Source: Microbacterium sp. 1.5R (GTDB taxonomy: Bacteria > Actinomycetota > Actinomycetes > Actinomycetales > Microbacteriaceae). From it: a stretch of 64,000 bases of DNA. The position numbers and the translations under genes were made by a program. Position 1 is the first letter of the stretch. Each line of letters begins with the position of its first letter. Below are positions 48,457-59,726 of this stretch, one piece after another. The notes beneath the pieces were generated by a model. The model had not been told where the DNA came from and made no database searches. It saw only the letters and a list, made by a program, of their open reading frames with translations. The stretch is from contig NZ_CP018151.1 of assembly GCF_001889265.1 (NCBI RefSeq), positions 1,860,001-1,924,000 of the forward strand. The letters run 5' to 3'.

Positions 48457-49578
48457 TCAGCGCGCGAAGGCTCCGAACCTGAGCAGCGGAACCTGACGCT
48501 CTTCCGGAGTCAGCCCCCCGTGCTGCCCGATCATTCCACGGCCGCGCTGGTCTGCAGCCGTGCCGTCGTAGACGGCACCGTTGCCCCGGGCCACGACGAG
48601 GACATCGCCGATCCGCGATGAGGCCGCCTCGGTCACCTCCGGGCCGAACAACCCCGCCGCGATCACCTGATCCCGGGTTCCGACATCAGCGACGCCGTCG
48701 AGGTCACGAACCCACCGCTCGGCGACCGCAGATGCGTCGGCATCCGGTTCGACATAGACGTGCAGCATCCGCGGTTCCCCACCGAGATGGCGAACTCCCT
48801 CGAGGTGCTCTGCCTCGAGAACGATCTGCCGGTGCGCCGGCACGTCGAGCATGCCGTGGTCCGACGTTACGAGCACACCGACACCCGGCGGCACACGTCG
48901 TGAGAGCGCGGCGTCGATCTCCTCGAGCGCGGCGATCCAGTGCGCGGAGTCGAGGCCGTATCTGTGCCCCGCCTTGTCGGCCTCGGGCAGGTAGCAGTAG
49001 ACGAGCGAGCCCGGGTGGCGCTCCGCGAGGTCGTATGCGGCCTCCACTCGCTCGGCGGGTGTCTGGGCGGCGACGAAGTCGGCACCGCGCAGCGTCGCAC
49101 GGGTGAACCCGCTCCCCGCGTACGCCGCGACGCCGACGGCGAAGGTCGGACGACCCTCTGACCTGGCGCGCTCGAAGACCGTCGGAGCCGCCTGCCACGT
49201 CGCCGGATCGAGACCTTCCGATTCCCAGCCCGTGAGCTGGTTGACCAGCACGTCCCTGTCGGGATCGAGGACCCGGTAGCCGACCAGTCCATGCTGGCCG
49301 GGCCATGTGCCCGTGAGGATGCTGGTGAGAGCCGCCGCGGTGGTCGACGGGAAGACCGAATGGGCGACATCCTTCTTCGCCATGCCGGCGGTGAGCGCTC
49401 TGGCGTGGCCGGCATGGGCGCGCAGACTGATGGCGCCGAGGCCGTCGATGAGCACGAGGACGACGGACTCAGCCCGCGGCAGGGTCGCGGACTCACCGCG
49501 CAGAGCGGCGAACACGTCGTCCGCCACCCCGACGACGCTCCGGGCTGCCGGCGACTCGGACGGTAGAATGAGGGACAT
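48457..49578 (-). CDS. Alkaline-phosphatase-superfamily phosphodiesterase/nucleotide pyrophosphatase
   Basis: 373 residues. Metal-binding LVLIDGLGA (Asp near 44), the nucleophile Thr in SVFPSTTAAALTSILTG, YLPEADKAGHRYG (Asp, His) and TSDHGMLDVPAH (Asp, His) give the complete metal-site set of type I phosphodiesterases. No signal peptide is seen, so it is cytosolic. It would hydrolyse nucleotide or phosphodiester bonds of unknown substrate. Divergent from parC with about 60 bp between. Confidence 0.88.
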   Translation of the reverse strand: MSLILPSESPAARSVVGVADDVFAALRGESATLPRAESVVLVLIDGLGAISLRAHAGHARALTAGMAKKDVAHSVFPSTTAAALTSILTGTWPGQHGLVGYRVLDPDRDVLVNQLTGWESEGLDPATWQAAPTVFERARSEGRPTFAVGVAAYAGSGFTRATLRGADFVAAQTPAERVEAAYDLAERHPGSLVYCYLPEADKAGHRYGLDSAHWIAALEEIDAALSRRVPPGVGVLVTSDHGMLDVPAHRQIVLEAEHLEGVRHLGGEPRMLHVYVEPDADASAVAERWVRDLDGVADVGTRDQVIAAGLFGPEVTEAASSRIGDVLVVARGNGAVYDGTAADQRGRGMIGQHGGLTPEERQVPLLRFGAFAR

Positions 49579-49637
49579 CCGAGCCAGTCTGACACAGGCT
49601 CCCGTACGCCCTCAGCCTCGCACCATTCAGGATGCCC

Positions 49638-52079
49638 ATGCCGAAGACCCCGCCTGCCGAGCTCGCCCCTGAGCGTATCCAGGACATCGATCTCGAGACA
49701 GAGATGCAGGGTTCCTTCCTCGAGTACGCCTACTCGGTGATCTACTCGCGGGCTCTGCCCGACGCTCGCGACGGCCTGAAGCCCGTGCAGCGACGCATCC
49801 TGTATCAGATGGCCGAGATGGGTCTCCGTCCCGACCGCGGTCACGTCAAGAGCGCCCGCGTCGTGGGCGAGGTCATGGGAAAGCTGCACCCGCACGGCGA
49901 CTCGGCGATCTACGACGCCCTCGTGCGCCTCGCCCAGGAGTGGGCGCTGCGCGTGCCGCTGGTCGACGGACACGGCAACTTCGGCTCGCTCGACGATGGT
50001 CCCGCGGCTGCGCGCTACACCGAGGCGCGTCTCGCCTCCCCCGCGATGGCGCTCACCGAGAACCTCGACGAGGACGTCGTCGATTTCATCCCGAACTACG
50101 ACGGCCAGTTCCAGCAGCCGTCCGTGCTGCCCGCAGCTTTCCCGAACCTGCTCGTCAACGGAGCGAGCGGTATCGCCGTCGGCATGGCGACCAACATGGC
50201 ACCGCACAACCTGATCGAGGTCGTCGCCGCCGCCACCCACCTGCTCGAGAATCCCGACGCGACGACCGAAGAGCTCATGGAGTTCGTCCCCGGACCGGAC
50301 TTCCCCTCGGGCGGCATCCTGATGGGTCTCGACGGAGTCAAGGACGCATACGCGACCGGACGCGGCGCATTGAAGGTGCGCGGCAAGGTGTCGGTCGAGC
50401 CACTCGGCCCGCGGCGCACCGGCATCGTCGTATCCGAGCTGCCGTACATGGTCGGGCCGGAGCGACTGATCGAGAAGATCCGTGATGCCGTCCAGTCGAA
50501 GAAGCTGCAGGGCATCAGCGACGTGACCGACCTCACCGACCGCAACCACGGCCTGCGCGTCGCGATCGGCATCAAGACCGGGTTCGACCCCAACGCCGTC
50601 CTCGAGCAGCTCTACCGGCTCACGCCTCTCGAGGATTCCTTCAGCATCAACAATGTGGCTCTGGTCGACGGCCAGCCGCGCACCCTCGGGCTCAAGGAGA
50701 TGCTGCGCGTCTATGTCGCGCACCGGCTCGAGGTCATCACGCGCCGCAGCCGCTATCGCCTCGCTCGCCGCGAAGAGCGTCTGCATCTCGTCGAGGGGCT
50801 CCTCATCGCGATCCTCGACATCGACGAGGTCATCCAGGTCATCCGCTCCTCCGACGACTCCGAGCAGGCGCGCGCACGACTGCGGTCCGTCTTCGACCTC
50901 AGCGAACTGCAGGCGGAGTACATCCTCGAGCTGCGCCTGCGGCGTCTGACGAAGTTCTCGCGCATCGAGCTCGAGACCGAGCGCGACGCGCTGCTCGCCG
51001 AGATCGCCAGACTCCGCGATCTCCTGTCGAGTGAGGCCCTGCTGCGCGCAGTGGTCGCACAGGAGTTGGATGCCGCAGCCGAGGCCTACGGCACTCCTCG
51101 CCGTACGCTCCTGATGAACGCCGCGCCCCCGAAGCCGCGCGCGACGAAGGGGGCCGTCGACCTGCAGATCGCCGATGCTCCCACCGTGCTCGTGCTGTCG
51201 ACGACCGGACGCGCCGTGCGCGTGGACCTCGCCGAGGGGCAGGAGCTCACGCTGCCGGCCCGACGGAGCAAGCACGACGCGATCCTGACCACCGTCGACA
51301 CGACGGTGCGCGCGGAGATCGGTGCACTGACGACGGAAGGGCGCGTGCTGCGCTTCTCCCCCGTCGATCTGCCGTCGGTACCGTCGTCTTCCGTGCAGCT
51401 CGCAGCAGGCGCGCCGCTGCGCGACTACCTCGGGATCACCACCCGCGGAGAGCGGATCCTCGCGTTCGTGCGCTTCGACAGCGACGTCCCGATCGCCCTG
51501 GGCACGGCCCAGGGCACAGTCAAGCGGATCGTTCCCTCCACGCTCCCCGTGCGTCCCGACCTCGAGGTCATCGGCATGAAGCCCGGCGACACGGTCGTGG
51601 GTGCTGTCGAGGCTCAGGATGACGCAGACCTCGTGTTCGTGACCACGGATGCCCAGCTGCTGCGCTTCTCGGCCTCAGCGGTGCGCCCGCAGGGAGCACC
51701 GGCCGGCGGCATGGCGGGCATGAAGCTGGGGGCCGGCGCGTCCGTGCTGTTCTTCGGCGCTGTCACTCCGGATGCCGATGCCGTCGTCGCCACGGTCTCC
51801 GGTTCCGACAGCAGCCTGCCCGGTACCGAACCGGGACGTGCCAAGGTGACCTCGTTCGCGGAGTATCCCTCGAAGGGCCGAGCGACCGGCGGAGTCCGTG
51901 CCCACGCCTTCCTGAAGGGCGAGGACCGCCTCATGGTCGCCTGGGTCGGGCCGAGCCCGGCGCAGGCCGTCGATCCGACGGGTGCGGTGCGCAAGCTCCC
52001 CGAACCCGGCGCACGACGCGACGCATCGGGTCAGCCGGTGGACGGCGTGATCGGGAGCATCGGCCGCACTCTGGTCTGA
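49638..52079 (+). CDS. parC: DNA topoisomerase IV subunit A
   Basis: 813 residues (815 from the ATG at 49632; CAGGA favours 49638). N-terminal breakage-reunion domain with [40 protein letters not shown] and AARYTEARL, whose Tyr127 is the DNA-linking residue. The C-terminal domain is a shorter beta-pinwheel without the GyrA box (QRRGGKG), so decatenation (topo IV) is likelier than gyrase. It pairs with ParE, encoded convergently just downstream. Confidence 0.93.
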   Translation: MPKTPPAELAPERIQDIDLETEMQGSFLEYAYSVIYSRALPDARDGLKPVQRRILYQMAEMGLRPDRGHVKSARVVGEVMGKLHPHGDSAIYDALVRLAQEWALRVPLVDGHGNFGSLDDGPAAARYTEARLASPAMALTENLDEDVVDFIPNYDGQFQQPSVLPAAFPNLLVNGASGIAVGMATNMAPHNLIEVVAAATHLLENPDATTEELMEFVPGPDFPSGGILMGLDGVKDAYATGRGALKVRGKVSVEPLGPRRTGIVVSELPYMVGPERLIEKIRDAVQSKKLQGISDVTDLTDRNHGLRVAIGIKTGFDPNAVLEQLYRLTPLEDSFSINNVALVDGQPRTLGLKEMLRVYVAHRLEVITRRSRYRLARREERLHLVEGLLIAILDIDEVIQVIRSSDDSEQARARLRSVFDLSELQAEYILELRLRRLTKFSRIELETERDALLAEIARLRDLLSSEALLRAVVAQELDAAAEAYGTPRRTLLMNAAPPKPRATKGAVDLQIADAPTVLVLSTTGRAVRVDLAEGQELTLPARRSKHDAILTTVDTTVRAEIGALTTEGRVLRFSPVDLPSVPSSSVQLAAGAPLRDYLGITTRGERILAFVRFDSDVPIALGTAQGTVKRIVPSTLPVRPDLEVIGMKPGDTVVGAVEAQDDADLVFVTTDAQLLRFSASAVRPQGAPAGGMAGMKLGAGASVLFFGAVTPDADAVVATVSGSDSSLPGTEPGRAKVTSFAEYPSKGRATGGVRAHAFLKGEDRLMVAWVGPSPAQAVDPTGAVRKLPEPGARRDASGQPVDGVIGSIGRTLV

Positions 52080-52166
52080 GCGCTGTTCCACGCCGCTTGC
52101 CGAACGCCCACCGCGACGCGCTGCTCGACGTCTACCGCGCGGCTCTGGCGCTGAGGCGCTGACCGA

Positions 52167-54269
52167 TCAGGCGTCGATCGATTCCCGGGAGAGGCGATCG
52201 GACGAATCGATGATGAACTCACGTCGAGGCGCGACCTCGTTGCCCATCAGCAGCTCGAACACGCGACCCGCCGCCTCGGCATCCTCCATGCGCACCCGGC
52301 GCAGCAGGCGGCCGCCGCGTTCCATGGTGGTCGTGGCGAGCTGCTCCGCGTCCATCTCGCCGAGTCCCTTGTAACGCTGAATCGGCTCGTGCCACCGCTT
52401 GCCCGACTTGCGGAGCTTGGCGAGAAGGGCGTGCATCTCCTGCTCGCTGTAGGTGTAGATGGTCTCGTTGGGCTTGGAGCCCGGATTCATCACGATCACG
52501 CGGTGCAGCGGCGGCACCGCGGCGAACACGCGGCCATGCTCGATGAGCGGCCGCATGTAGCGATAGAACAGCGTGAGCAGGAGCGTGCGGATGTGCGCGC
52601 CGTCGACATCGGCGTCGCTCATCAGGATGACCTTGCCGTACCGCGCGGCGTCGATGTCGAAGCTGCGGCCGGAGCCCGCACCGATCACCTGGATGATCGA
52701 TGCGCACTCGGCGTTCGACAGCATGTCGCCGACCGACGCCTTCTGGACGTTGAGGATCTTTCCGCGAATGGGCAGCAGCGCCTGGAACTCGCTGTTCCGC
52801 GCGTTCTTCGCTGTGCCGAGCGCGGAGTCTCCCTCGACGATGAACAGCTCGCTGCGCTCCACCTCGTTCGTGCGGCAGTCGACCAGCTTGGTCGGAAGGG
52901 TCGAGGACTCGAGCGCGTTCTTTCGGCGCTGGGTCTCCTTGTGGGCACGAGCGGAGACTCGTGCCTTCATCTCCGCGACCACCTTGTCGAGCAGCTGCGT
53001 CGACTGGCTCTTGTCGTCGCGCTTCGTTGAGCTGAATCGGGCGCCGAGATCCTTCCGGAGCACCTGGGCCACGATCTGACGTACGGCCGGGGTGCCGAGG
53101 ATCTCCTTCGTCTGGCCCTCGAACTGCGGCTCGGGGACGTTCACCGTGAGCACCGCGGTGAGCCCGGCGAGGACGTCGTCCTTCTCGAGCTTGTCGTTGC
53201 TGCCGACCTTCAATCGACGTGCGTTCTGCTCGACCTGCGAGCGCAGCACCTTGAGCAGCTCCTGCTCGAAGCCCTGCTGGTGGGTGCCGCCCTTGGGGGT
53301 CGCGATGATGTTGACGAACGACCGCGTGGTCGTGTCGTAGCCGGTGCCCCACCGCATCGCGATGTCGACGGCGCAGACGCGCTCCACATCTGTGGCGATC
53401 ATGTGGCCGTCGGCCTGCAGCACCGGCACTGTCTCTTTGAACGTGCCTTCGCCCTGGATGCGCCAGGTGTCGGTGACGGGAGCGTCGTTCGCGAGGTACT
53501 CGACGAACTCCGAGATGCCGCCGTCGTACCGGTAGGACGTCTCGATCGGCTGGCCCTCGACCTCGGCGCCGTTGGCCGCGCGCTCGTCGCGGATCACGAG
53601 TTCCAGCCCTGGGACGAGGAACGCCGTCTGACGTGCGCGAGTCACCAGGTCGTTGAGCTGGAACGCGGCATCCTTCGTGAAGATCTGGTGATCCGCCCAA
53701 TAGCGGATACGTGTTCCGCTCGTGCCGCGCGGCGCCTTGCCGACGACCCGCAGCTCGCTCTTGTCCTGGAACGGGGTGAACGGAGCGTCCGGCCGCTTCT
53801 CACCCTTGTCGGCGAAGAGTCCGGGCTCGCCGCGATGGAACGACATGGCATAGGTCTTGCCACCTCGGTCTACCTCGACGTCGAGCCGCTCCGAGAGGGC
53901 GTTCACCACAGAGGCGCCCACACCGTGCAGGCCACCGGATGCCGCGTACGAGCCTCCACCGAACTTGCCGCCGGCATGCAGCTTCGTGAAGACGACCTCG
54001 ACGCCGGTGAGACCGGTGCGCGGTTCGACGTCGACGGGGATGCCGCGACCGCGGTCGTGGACCTCGACACTGCCGTCCTCATGCAGGATGATGTCGATCT
54101 TCGAGCCGTTGCCCGCGACGGCCTCGTCGACGGCGTTGTCGATGATCTCCCAGAGGCAGTGCATCAGGCCCGGGGATCCGTTCGAGCCGATGTACATACC
54201 TGGGCGCTTGCGGACGGCCTCGAGCCCTTCGAGCACCTGGAGATGATGGGCGGAATACTCGGCGGTCAC
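52167..54269 (-). CDS. parE: DNA topoisomerase IV subunit B
   Basis: 700 residues. GHKL ATPase (about 10-220): VRKRPGMYIG, EIIDNAVDEA, DRGRGIPVD and GGLHGVGASVVNALS. TOPRIM: RSELFIVEGDSALG and MSDADVDGAHIRTLLLTLFYR; the C-terminal part has IQRYKGLGEMDAEQL. It powers chromosome decatenation with ParC. The frame is open to 54524; the GTG at 54269 has GGAG close upstream. An 87-bp gap separates its stop from that of parC. Confidence 0.95.
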   Translation of the reverse strand: MTAEYSAHHLQVLEGLEAVRKRPGMYIGSNGSPGLMHCLWEIIDNAVDEAVAGNGSKIDIILHEDGSVEVHDRGRGIPVDVEPRTGLTGVEVVFTKLHAGGKFGGGSYAASGGLHGVGASVVNALSERLDVEVDRGGKTYAMSFHRGEPGLFADKGEKRPDAPFTPFQDKSELRVVGKAPRGTSGTRIRYWADHQIFTKDAAFQLNDLVTRARQTAFLVPGLELVIRDERAANGAEVEGQPIETSYRYDGGISEFVEYLANDAPVTDTWRIQGEGTFKETVPVLQADGHMIATDVERVCAVDIAMRWGTGYDTTTRSFVNIIATPKGGTHQQGFEQELLKVLRSQVEQNARRLKVGSNDKLEKDDVLAGLTAVLTVNVPEPQFEGQTKEILGTPAVRQIVAQVLRKDLGARFSSTKRDDKSQSTQLLDKVVAEMKARVSARAHKETQRRKNALESSTLPTKLVDCRTNEVERSELFIVEGDSALGTAKNARNSEFQALLPIRGKILNVQKASVGDMLSNAECASIIQVIGAGSGRSFDIDAARYGKVILMSDADVDGAHIRTLLLTLFYRYMRPLIEHGRVFAAVPPLHRVIVMNPGSKPNETIYTYSEQEMHALLAKLRKSGKRWHEPIQRYKGLGEMDAEQLATTTMERGGRLLRRVRMEDAEAAGRVFELLMGNEVAPRREFIIDSSDRLSRESIDA

Positions 54270-54451
54270 AATCTCCGAGTCTATTCGCGATGCCTCTCCA
54301 CCAGCCGCAGACACTCCCCGGGAGCCCTCAGTACGGCACCCGCGCGTACGCGCTGAGCGAAACACGCCGCAAACCGGGCATGCACACAGCCCCAGCGTGG
54401 TTGTATTGAACACGCCCAGCCAGCGAACCCGACACTCAAGGAGGCCCCGAG

Positions 54452-54664
54452 ATGAACGCAACGACCGAACGTGAGACCTCCGCCGTCGAGTTCCGCCTGA
54501 CCGCCATGGATCGCTGTGATTCATGTGGCGCTCAGGCCTACATCGCCGCCGAGGTCAACGGATCCGAGCTCCTGTTCTGCGCCCACCACGGTCGCAAGTA
54601 CGAAGAGAAGCTCCGCAGCATCGCAACGAGCTGGCACGACGAGACCGCACGACTGATTGACTGA
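54452..54664 (+). CDS. DUF7455 small zinc-binding protein
   Basis: 70 residues: RCDSCGAQAYIAAEV and LLFCAHHGRKYEEKL give a C-x2-C...C-x2-H type zinc site typical of this small actinobacterial family. Function unknown. CAAGGAGG precedes the ATG. Divergent from parE; followed by a strong hairpin terminator. Confidence 0.9.
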   Translation: MNATTERETSAVEFRLTAMDRCDSCGAQAYIAAEVNGSELLFCAHHGRKYEEKLRSIATSWHDETARLID

Positions 54665-54687
54665 TCGATCGCGGTTCGATCCGCCTC

Positions 54688-54711
54688 GGAGCCCGTCATC
54701 AGACGGGCTCC
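54688..54711. terminator. Terminator between DUF7455 and alanine racemase genes
   Basis: GGAGCCCGTC (54688-54697) pairs with GACGGGCTCC (54702-54711) around ATCA. It serves convergent genes. Confidence 0.85.
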
Positions 54712-54718
54712 GCCTTCG

Positions 54719-55759
54719 TTAAGGGGTGGTGACCCGGCGCACGCGGCTCGTGAGCCGGGTGAGGATCTCCTCGCCGACGGAGTCGACGCGCTCGGCGAGG
54801 GTCGTCGCACTCGCTTCTCCGTGCTCGCCCGCGCCGAACAGCCAGACCGAGTCGCCGATCTGCATCCCCGGCCACCCCTGGACCAGCGACGTCGTCTCGT
54901 CGATCCGCAGCAGCTCGCGAGATCCGCCCGGGGTGCCCACGTCTGCTCCCGCGAGAGTGGACGGGATGCCGTCGAACGACCCGACGCCGACCTGAGCGTT
55001 CCCGTCCACGATCTTCCGGACCGTCGCCGTGAGCTCGGCCACCGGCGTGACACCCGGCAGGTCGGGTCCCTCCGCCGAGCGGACGCCGTAGCAGAACGCC
55101 CCGATCCGAGACAGCGAGCCGCGGAGCTCCGGCCGCCACCAGGACGCAGCGGATGCCGTCAGGTGCAGCGCCTCGGGCGTCGGTCCGGACTGCTCCACGA
55201 CACGGACGGCATCGAGGAACAGGGCCTGAGCATCGTCGTCCTCGTCGTCGCTCGCCTCGGCGAGATGGCTCCAGATCCCGGCGAGCTCGAGGTGTCCCGC
55301 CGCTTCACCCGCGCGCACATCGGCGACGGTGCGCTCCCACTCGGCCGGGAGCAGACCGTTGCGACGCAGCCCCGTGTCGATCTTGAGGTGGATCCGTGCC
55401 CGCGCGCCGGCATGCGCAGCCCTGGCGGTGATGCGCGCCAGGTACTCCGCCGATCCGACGCCGAGGTCGATGTCGGCGCGCAGCGCGTCGTCGATCTCCT
55501 CGTCCGTCGAGGTGACCCACGCGAAGATCCGACCGGTGTCGCCGAGCACGCGTCGTGCTTCGACCCCGCTTCGGACGTCGTATGACCCGTACCACTCGAC
55601 GCCCGTGTCCTTCGCCGCCTCGACGGCCCACCGGAGTCCGTGACCGTACGCGTCGTCCTTGAGGACGACCATGAGCTCCGACGGGGCGATGCGATCGCGG
55701 ACCGCGCGGATGTTCGCTCGGAACAGGTCGGTGTCGATCCGCAGCTCCGGCCGACTCAT
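54719..55759 (-). CDS. Alanine racemase-like protein with PLP lysine but no catalytic tyrosine
   Basis: 346 residues. The barrel is complete: Lys34 in VVLKDDAYGHG (PLP lysine), KIDTGLRRNG (Lys126), WSHLAEA (His165), and SRIGAFCYG (Arg218). In the C-terminal domain the usual VSYG motif reads VGVG, putting Val259 in place of the catalytic Tyr (Tyr265 in the Geobacillus enzyme); the GYADG motif is also gone, while TSRVRRV at the end is kept. The ATG overlaps the upstream partner gene by 4 nt. It would supply the Lys half of a shared active site. Confidence 0.85.
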   Translation of the reverse strand: MSRPELRIDTDLFRANIRAVRDRIAPSELMVVLKDDAYGHGLRWAVEAAKDTGVEWYGSYDVRSGVEARRVLGDTGRIFAWVTSTDEEIDDALRADIDLGVGSAEYLARITARAAHAGARARIHLKIDTGLRRNGLLPAEWERTVADVRAGEAAGHLELAGIWSHLAEASDDEDDDAQALFLDAVRVVEQSGPTPEALHLTASAASWWRPELRGSLSRIGAFCYGVRSAEGPDLPGVTPVAELTATVRKIVDGNAQVGVGSFDGIPSTLAGADVGTPGGSRELLRIDETTSLVQGWPGMQIGDSVWLFGAGEHGEASATTLAERVDSVGEEILTRLTSRVRRVTTP

Positions 55760-56463
55760 GCCTCCCACCCCCGCTCCGCGTGTGCCCCCGCGACGGTGAC
55801 GAGCTCGGCGATCGTGAGTCCGGTGACGGCGCTCCATCGGGCGAGCCCGGGAGCGGCCGGCCCGCGACCTCCGAAGTAGGTGGCCTCGGCGCCCACGGTG
55901 ACGGCGGCGGATCCCTGCAGATCTATCACGCACACATCCATCGCGACACGCCCGATGATCGGGCGCTGCACACCGTCGATCTCCACGTGGGCGGCATTGC
56001 CCAGCGCGCGCACGATCCCCTGGGCGTAGCCGCCGGTGATGAGTGCGGCCGTCGTGTCATGGGCCACTCGATGGGTGTAGCCGTAGGAGACCGCGTCTCC
56101 GGCCCTGAGCGGCTTCGTGGAGAGCACTCTGCCGACGAGCCGCATGACCGGCCTCGCGCTCAGTGCTCCCTCCGCATCGGGGAGCCCGTAGAGCAGGAAG
56201 GGGTCGATATCCGGTGCGCCGGTCGTCACGGCGTCGATGCCTTCGAGAGCCAGGGCCTCGACTTCCTCGGCATGGTCGACCAGCACGGCCTCCGCACCGG
56301 CGGCGACCACCGCGTGTGCGACGGAGAGCACCCCATGCCCCCAGGCATCGCGGCGGAGGTCGGCGACGCGTCCCCCTGCATCGACGGCGGCAGCGGATGC
56401 GACCGCGAGCGCCGACCGCGAGATCATCGCGCGCGGGCGGGAGCTGGATGTCTTCTCACACAC
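55756..56463 (-). CDS. Alanine racemase C-terminal-domain protein, internally shortened, with tyrosine but no PLP lysine
   Basis: 235 residues. Only a short barrel piece remains; its LRRDAWGHG aligns with the PLP-lysine segment but has Arg37 where Lys should be. The C-terminal domain is well conserved: AGDAVSYGYTH with Tyr127 (catalytic Tyr position), GGYAQGIVRALGN (Tyr146) and GRVAMDVCVIDL. It ends early, lacking the RVPRV tail. It precedes the lysine-bearing partner by a 4-nt overlap (ATGA). It is a likely partner, giving the Tyr half of a heterodimeric enzyme. The GTG start is uncertain. Confidence 0.85.
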   Translation of the reverse strand: MCEKTSSSRPRAMISRSALAVASAAAVDAGGRVADLRRDAWGHGVLSVAHAVVAAGAEAVLVDHAEEVEALALEGIDAVTTGAPDIDPFLLYGLPDAEGALSARPVMRLVGRVLSTKPLRAGDAVSYGYTHRVAHDTTAALITGGYAQGIVRALGNAAHVEIDGVQRPIIGRVAMDVCVIDLQGSAAVTVGAEATYFGGRGPAAPGLARWSAVTGLTIAELVTVAGAHAERGWEA

Positions 56464-56542
56464 GTTTCCAGCCTAGCTCCGCCTTCTCAGGATGCTCCAC
56501 GCACCCACCGTAGACTGGAGGGGACCCCGAACTTGGAGATCC

Positions 56543-57559
56543 ATGTCACGCTTTTCCCTCGCGCCCCGCGTCCGCTATCTGCTGGCGCGTGCTCGCCGCA
56601 TCGACGTCGCCTCGGTCATCGAGAGGGCCAAAGAGGCGTCTTCTCAGCACGGCAAGGCCGTTCCCCTCGTGGTCGTCGACATGCTGTGGTCAGCGGGCCG
56701 CCACAACGTCGGGTTCCAGGACTACATCGACTACGACTTCGCGATCCTCACCAAGGCGGAGCGCGACACGTTCATGACCCACCCCGTGTCGAACGAGATC
56801 TCGCAGAAGTACGACCACCCCGACTATCGGCACCTGTTCCATGACAAGGCAGAGTTCAACGCCGTCTTCGATGCCTTCCTCAAGAGGGAGTGGATGCTCA
56901 TCACGCAGGGCAACGCAGACGACCTGCGTTCATTCACCGAGCGCCAGGGCACGATCGTCGTGAAGGAGACGCACGGCCAGGCGGGCACGGGTGTCCACCG
57001 CTACCACGCCGCCGACGTGACCGACTGGGATGCGTTCCACGCCGAGCTGCTCTCGAAGAAGCAGGTCCTCGTCGAAGAGGTCATCCGCCAGCACGCCGAC
57101 CTCGCGGCCGTGTGCCCCGGCACCGTGAACACCACCCGCATCACCGCATTCTTCGATGGCGAGAAGACGCACATCCTCGCGATGGCCCAGAAGTTCGGAC
57201 GCGGAGCGGTGAGCGACCAGATGAGCTTCGGCGGCTTCTACACGATGCTCGACGAGAACGGTCACTCTGTGGGATCCGGATACGACTCTCACGGCCACGT
57301 GCACGTCACGCACCCGGACTCCGGCTTCCCGATCGCCGACTTCCAGCTGCCCATGATGGACGAGGTCCGCGAGTTCGTCGATCAGGTCGCGCGCGTCGTA
57401 CCGCAGATCCAGTACGTCGGCTGGGATGTCGTGGTCACGCCTGACGGTCCGGTGCTCGTCGAGGGCAACTGGGGCGCCGGCGTGTACGAGAACAAGCCGA
57501 GCGTCACCGGGATCCGCACAGGGCACAAGCCGCGCTACCAGGCCGCGATCGGGTTCTGA
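56543..57559 (+). CDS. Sugar-transfer-associated ATP-grasp protein
   Basis: 338 residues resembling PF14397. TIVVKETHGQAGTGVHRY (Lys and flexible loop), KQVLVEEVIRQHADLAAVCPGTVNTTRI, and WDVVVTPDGPVLVEGNWGAGV (acidic metal site) give the ATP-grasp layout. Such enzymes are found in cell-surface polysaccharide loci and ligate an amino acid or similar group through an acyl-phosphate. It is divergent (79 bp) from the racemase pair, so a D-amino-acid substrate is an attractive but unproven idea. TTGGAG precedes the ATG. Confidence 0.8.
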   Translation: MSRFSLAPRVRYLLARARRIDVASVIERAKEASSQHGKAVPLVVVDMLWSAGRHNVGFQDYIDYDFAILTKAERDTFMTHPVSNEISQKYDHPDYRHLFHDKAEFNAVFDAFLKREWMLITQGNADDLRSFTERQGTIVVKETHGQAGTGVHRYHAADVTDWDAFHAELLSKKQVLVEEVIRQHADLAAVCPGTVNTTRITAFFDGEKTHILAMAQKFGRGAVSDQMSFGGFYTMLDENGHSVGSGYDSHGHVHVTHPDSGFPIADFQLPMMDEVREFVDQVARVVPQIQYVGWDVVVTPDGPVLVEGNWGAGVYENKPSVTGIRTGHKPRYQAAIGF

Positions 57560-57573
57560 CCGCGGCAGGCATG

Positions 57574-57610
57574 AAGAAGGGCCCGGATGCTGAGCATCCG
57601 GGCCCTTCTT
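57574..57610. terminator. Strong bidirectional terminator
   Basis: AAGAAGGGCCCGGATGC (57574-57590) pairs perfectly with GCATCCGGGCCCTTCTT (57594-57610), loop TGA. It lies between the convergent ATP-grasp and F420-ligase-like genes. Confidence 0.9.
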
Positions 57611-57634
57611 GCTGAGGCGTCGATCACGCGGAGG

Positions 57635-58326
57635 TCAGACCTCGCGGACGATCCCCATCGGGGTCGACTGCGTCGCCTGTCCGAGAGGATTGTCGCCCAG
57701 GATCTGGACGAGCCGACGCTCCCCCGCCTTGTCGAGCGTCGAGCCGAGGATGTTGCCGCCGATGTCGTTGATGTCGACGACGGCGACCTCGAGGTCTCCG
57801 CCGAGCATCTTCTTCAGACGGAGGGCCACCTCGCGCGGGTTCTTCGGTCCGAGGACGACCGCCTGGTTGTACGGCGGGATCGTGTTCTTCGTCGGGCCGT
57901 CGATGGCGCGTGCCTTGTCACCCGCGATGCGGTAGAAGTCACCGCGACGCCCGAAGGCCTTGGTGATCACCGAGACGCCGGCTGCGAAGAGGATCCGCAG
58001 GGTGCCGCATTCGCGCAGCGCCATCTCCATCGTCTCGGGCATGCCGAGACCGATGCCGTAGGAGGTGCGGACGACGTATCGCGACAGGAAGCGCGCAAGC
58101 GGACGGGGCGTGATCTCGTCGAGCCGGTACGACCGGCCCTGCGTGATCGCCACGATCTTCTCGGTCACGAACAGCAGGTCACCCGGCTGAACAGCTTCCT
58201 TCGCGTACTCCAGGACGACGGAGTCGAGGTCGTCGTTCGGCATGACGACTCGCGTCCGCAGCGGGATGCGCGCATAGTTCTTGCCGTCGACGCTCGCTTC
58301 GAGCGCCTTGCCTTCGTTCGCCTGCA

Positions 58327-58327
<1 letters not shown>
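57635..58327 (-). CDS. Coenzyme F420-0:L-glutamate ligase-like protein (CofE/FbiB N-terminal type)
   Basis: 230 residues. It resembles the CofE fold: PGDLLFVTEKIVAITQGRS near 50-68, TSYGIGLGMPETMEMAL, and DINDIGGNILGSTLDKA with metal-binding acids. Known CofE/FbiB enzymes add glutamate to coenzyme F420-0. Here the start overlaps the rpoD stop (TGATG). No other F420 genes are in the window, so it may be a divergent relative with another substrate. A GTG at 58330 is an alternative start. Confidence 0.75.
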
Positions 58328-59559
<1,232 letters not shown>

Positions 59560-59726
59560 GTTTCGCCTTTCACGGGGCCGCTCGCAGGCCCCGGAGCATT
59601 TCGGACACTAGTAAGACCCTTGTCAAGTCCGATCTCCGGAAAGATCGATTGACAACGGGTCAGAGTCCTAGTATCGCACACGTGTGGGCATGCAGGTGCA
59701 ATCCGCCCAAGTTCGCTCGCTCGATG

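Noticed and set aside
49638..52079. Gyrase subunit A instead of topoisomerase IV
   Set aside because: No GyrA box in the C-terminal domain and the convergent partner is a ParE-length subunit; gyrase genes usually lie near dnaA.
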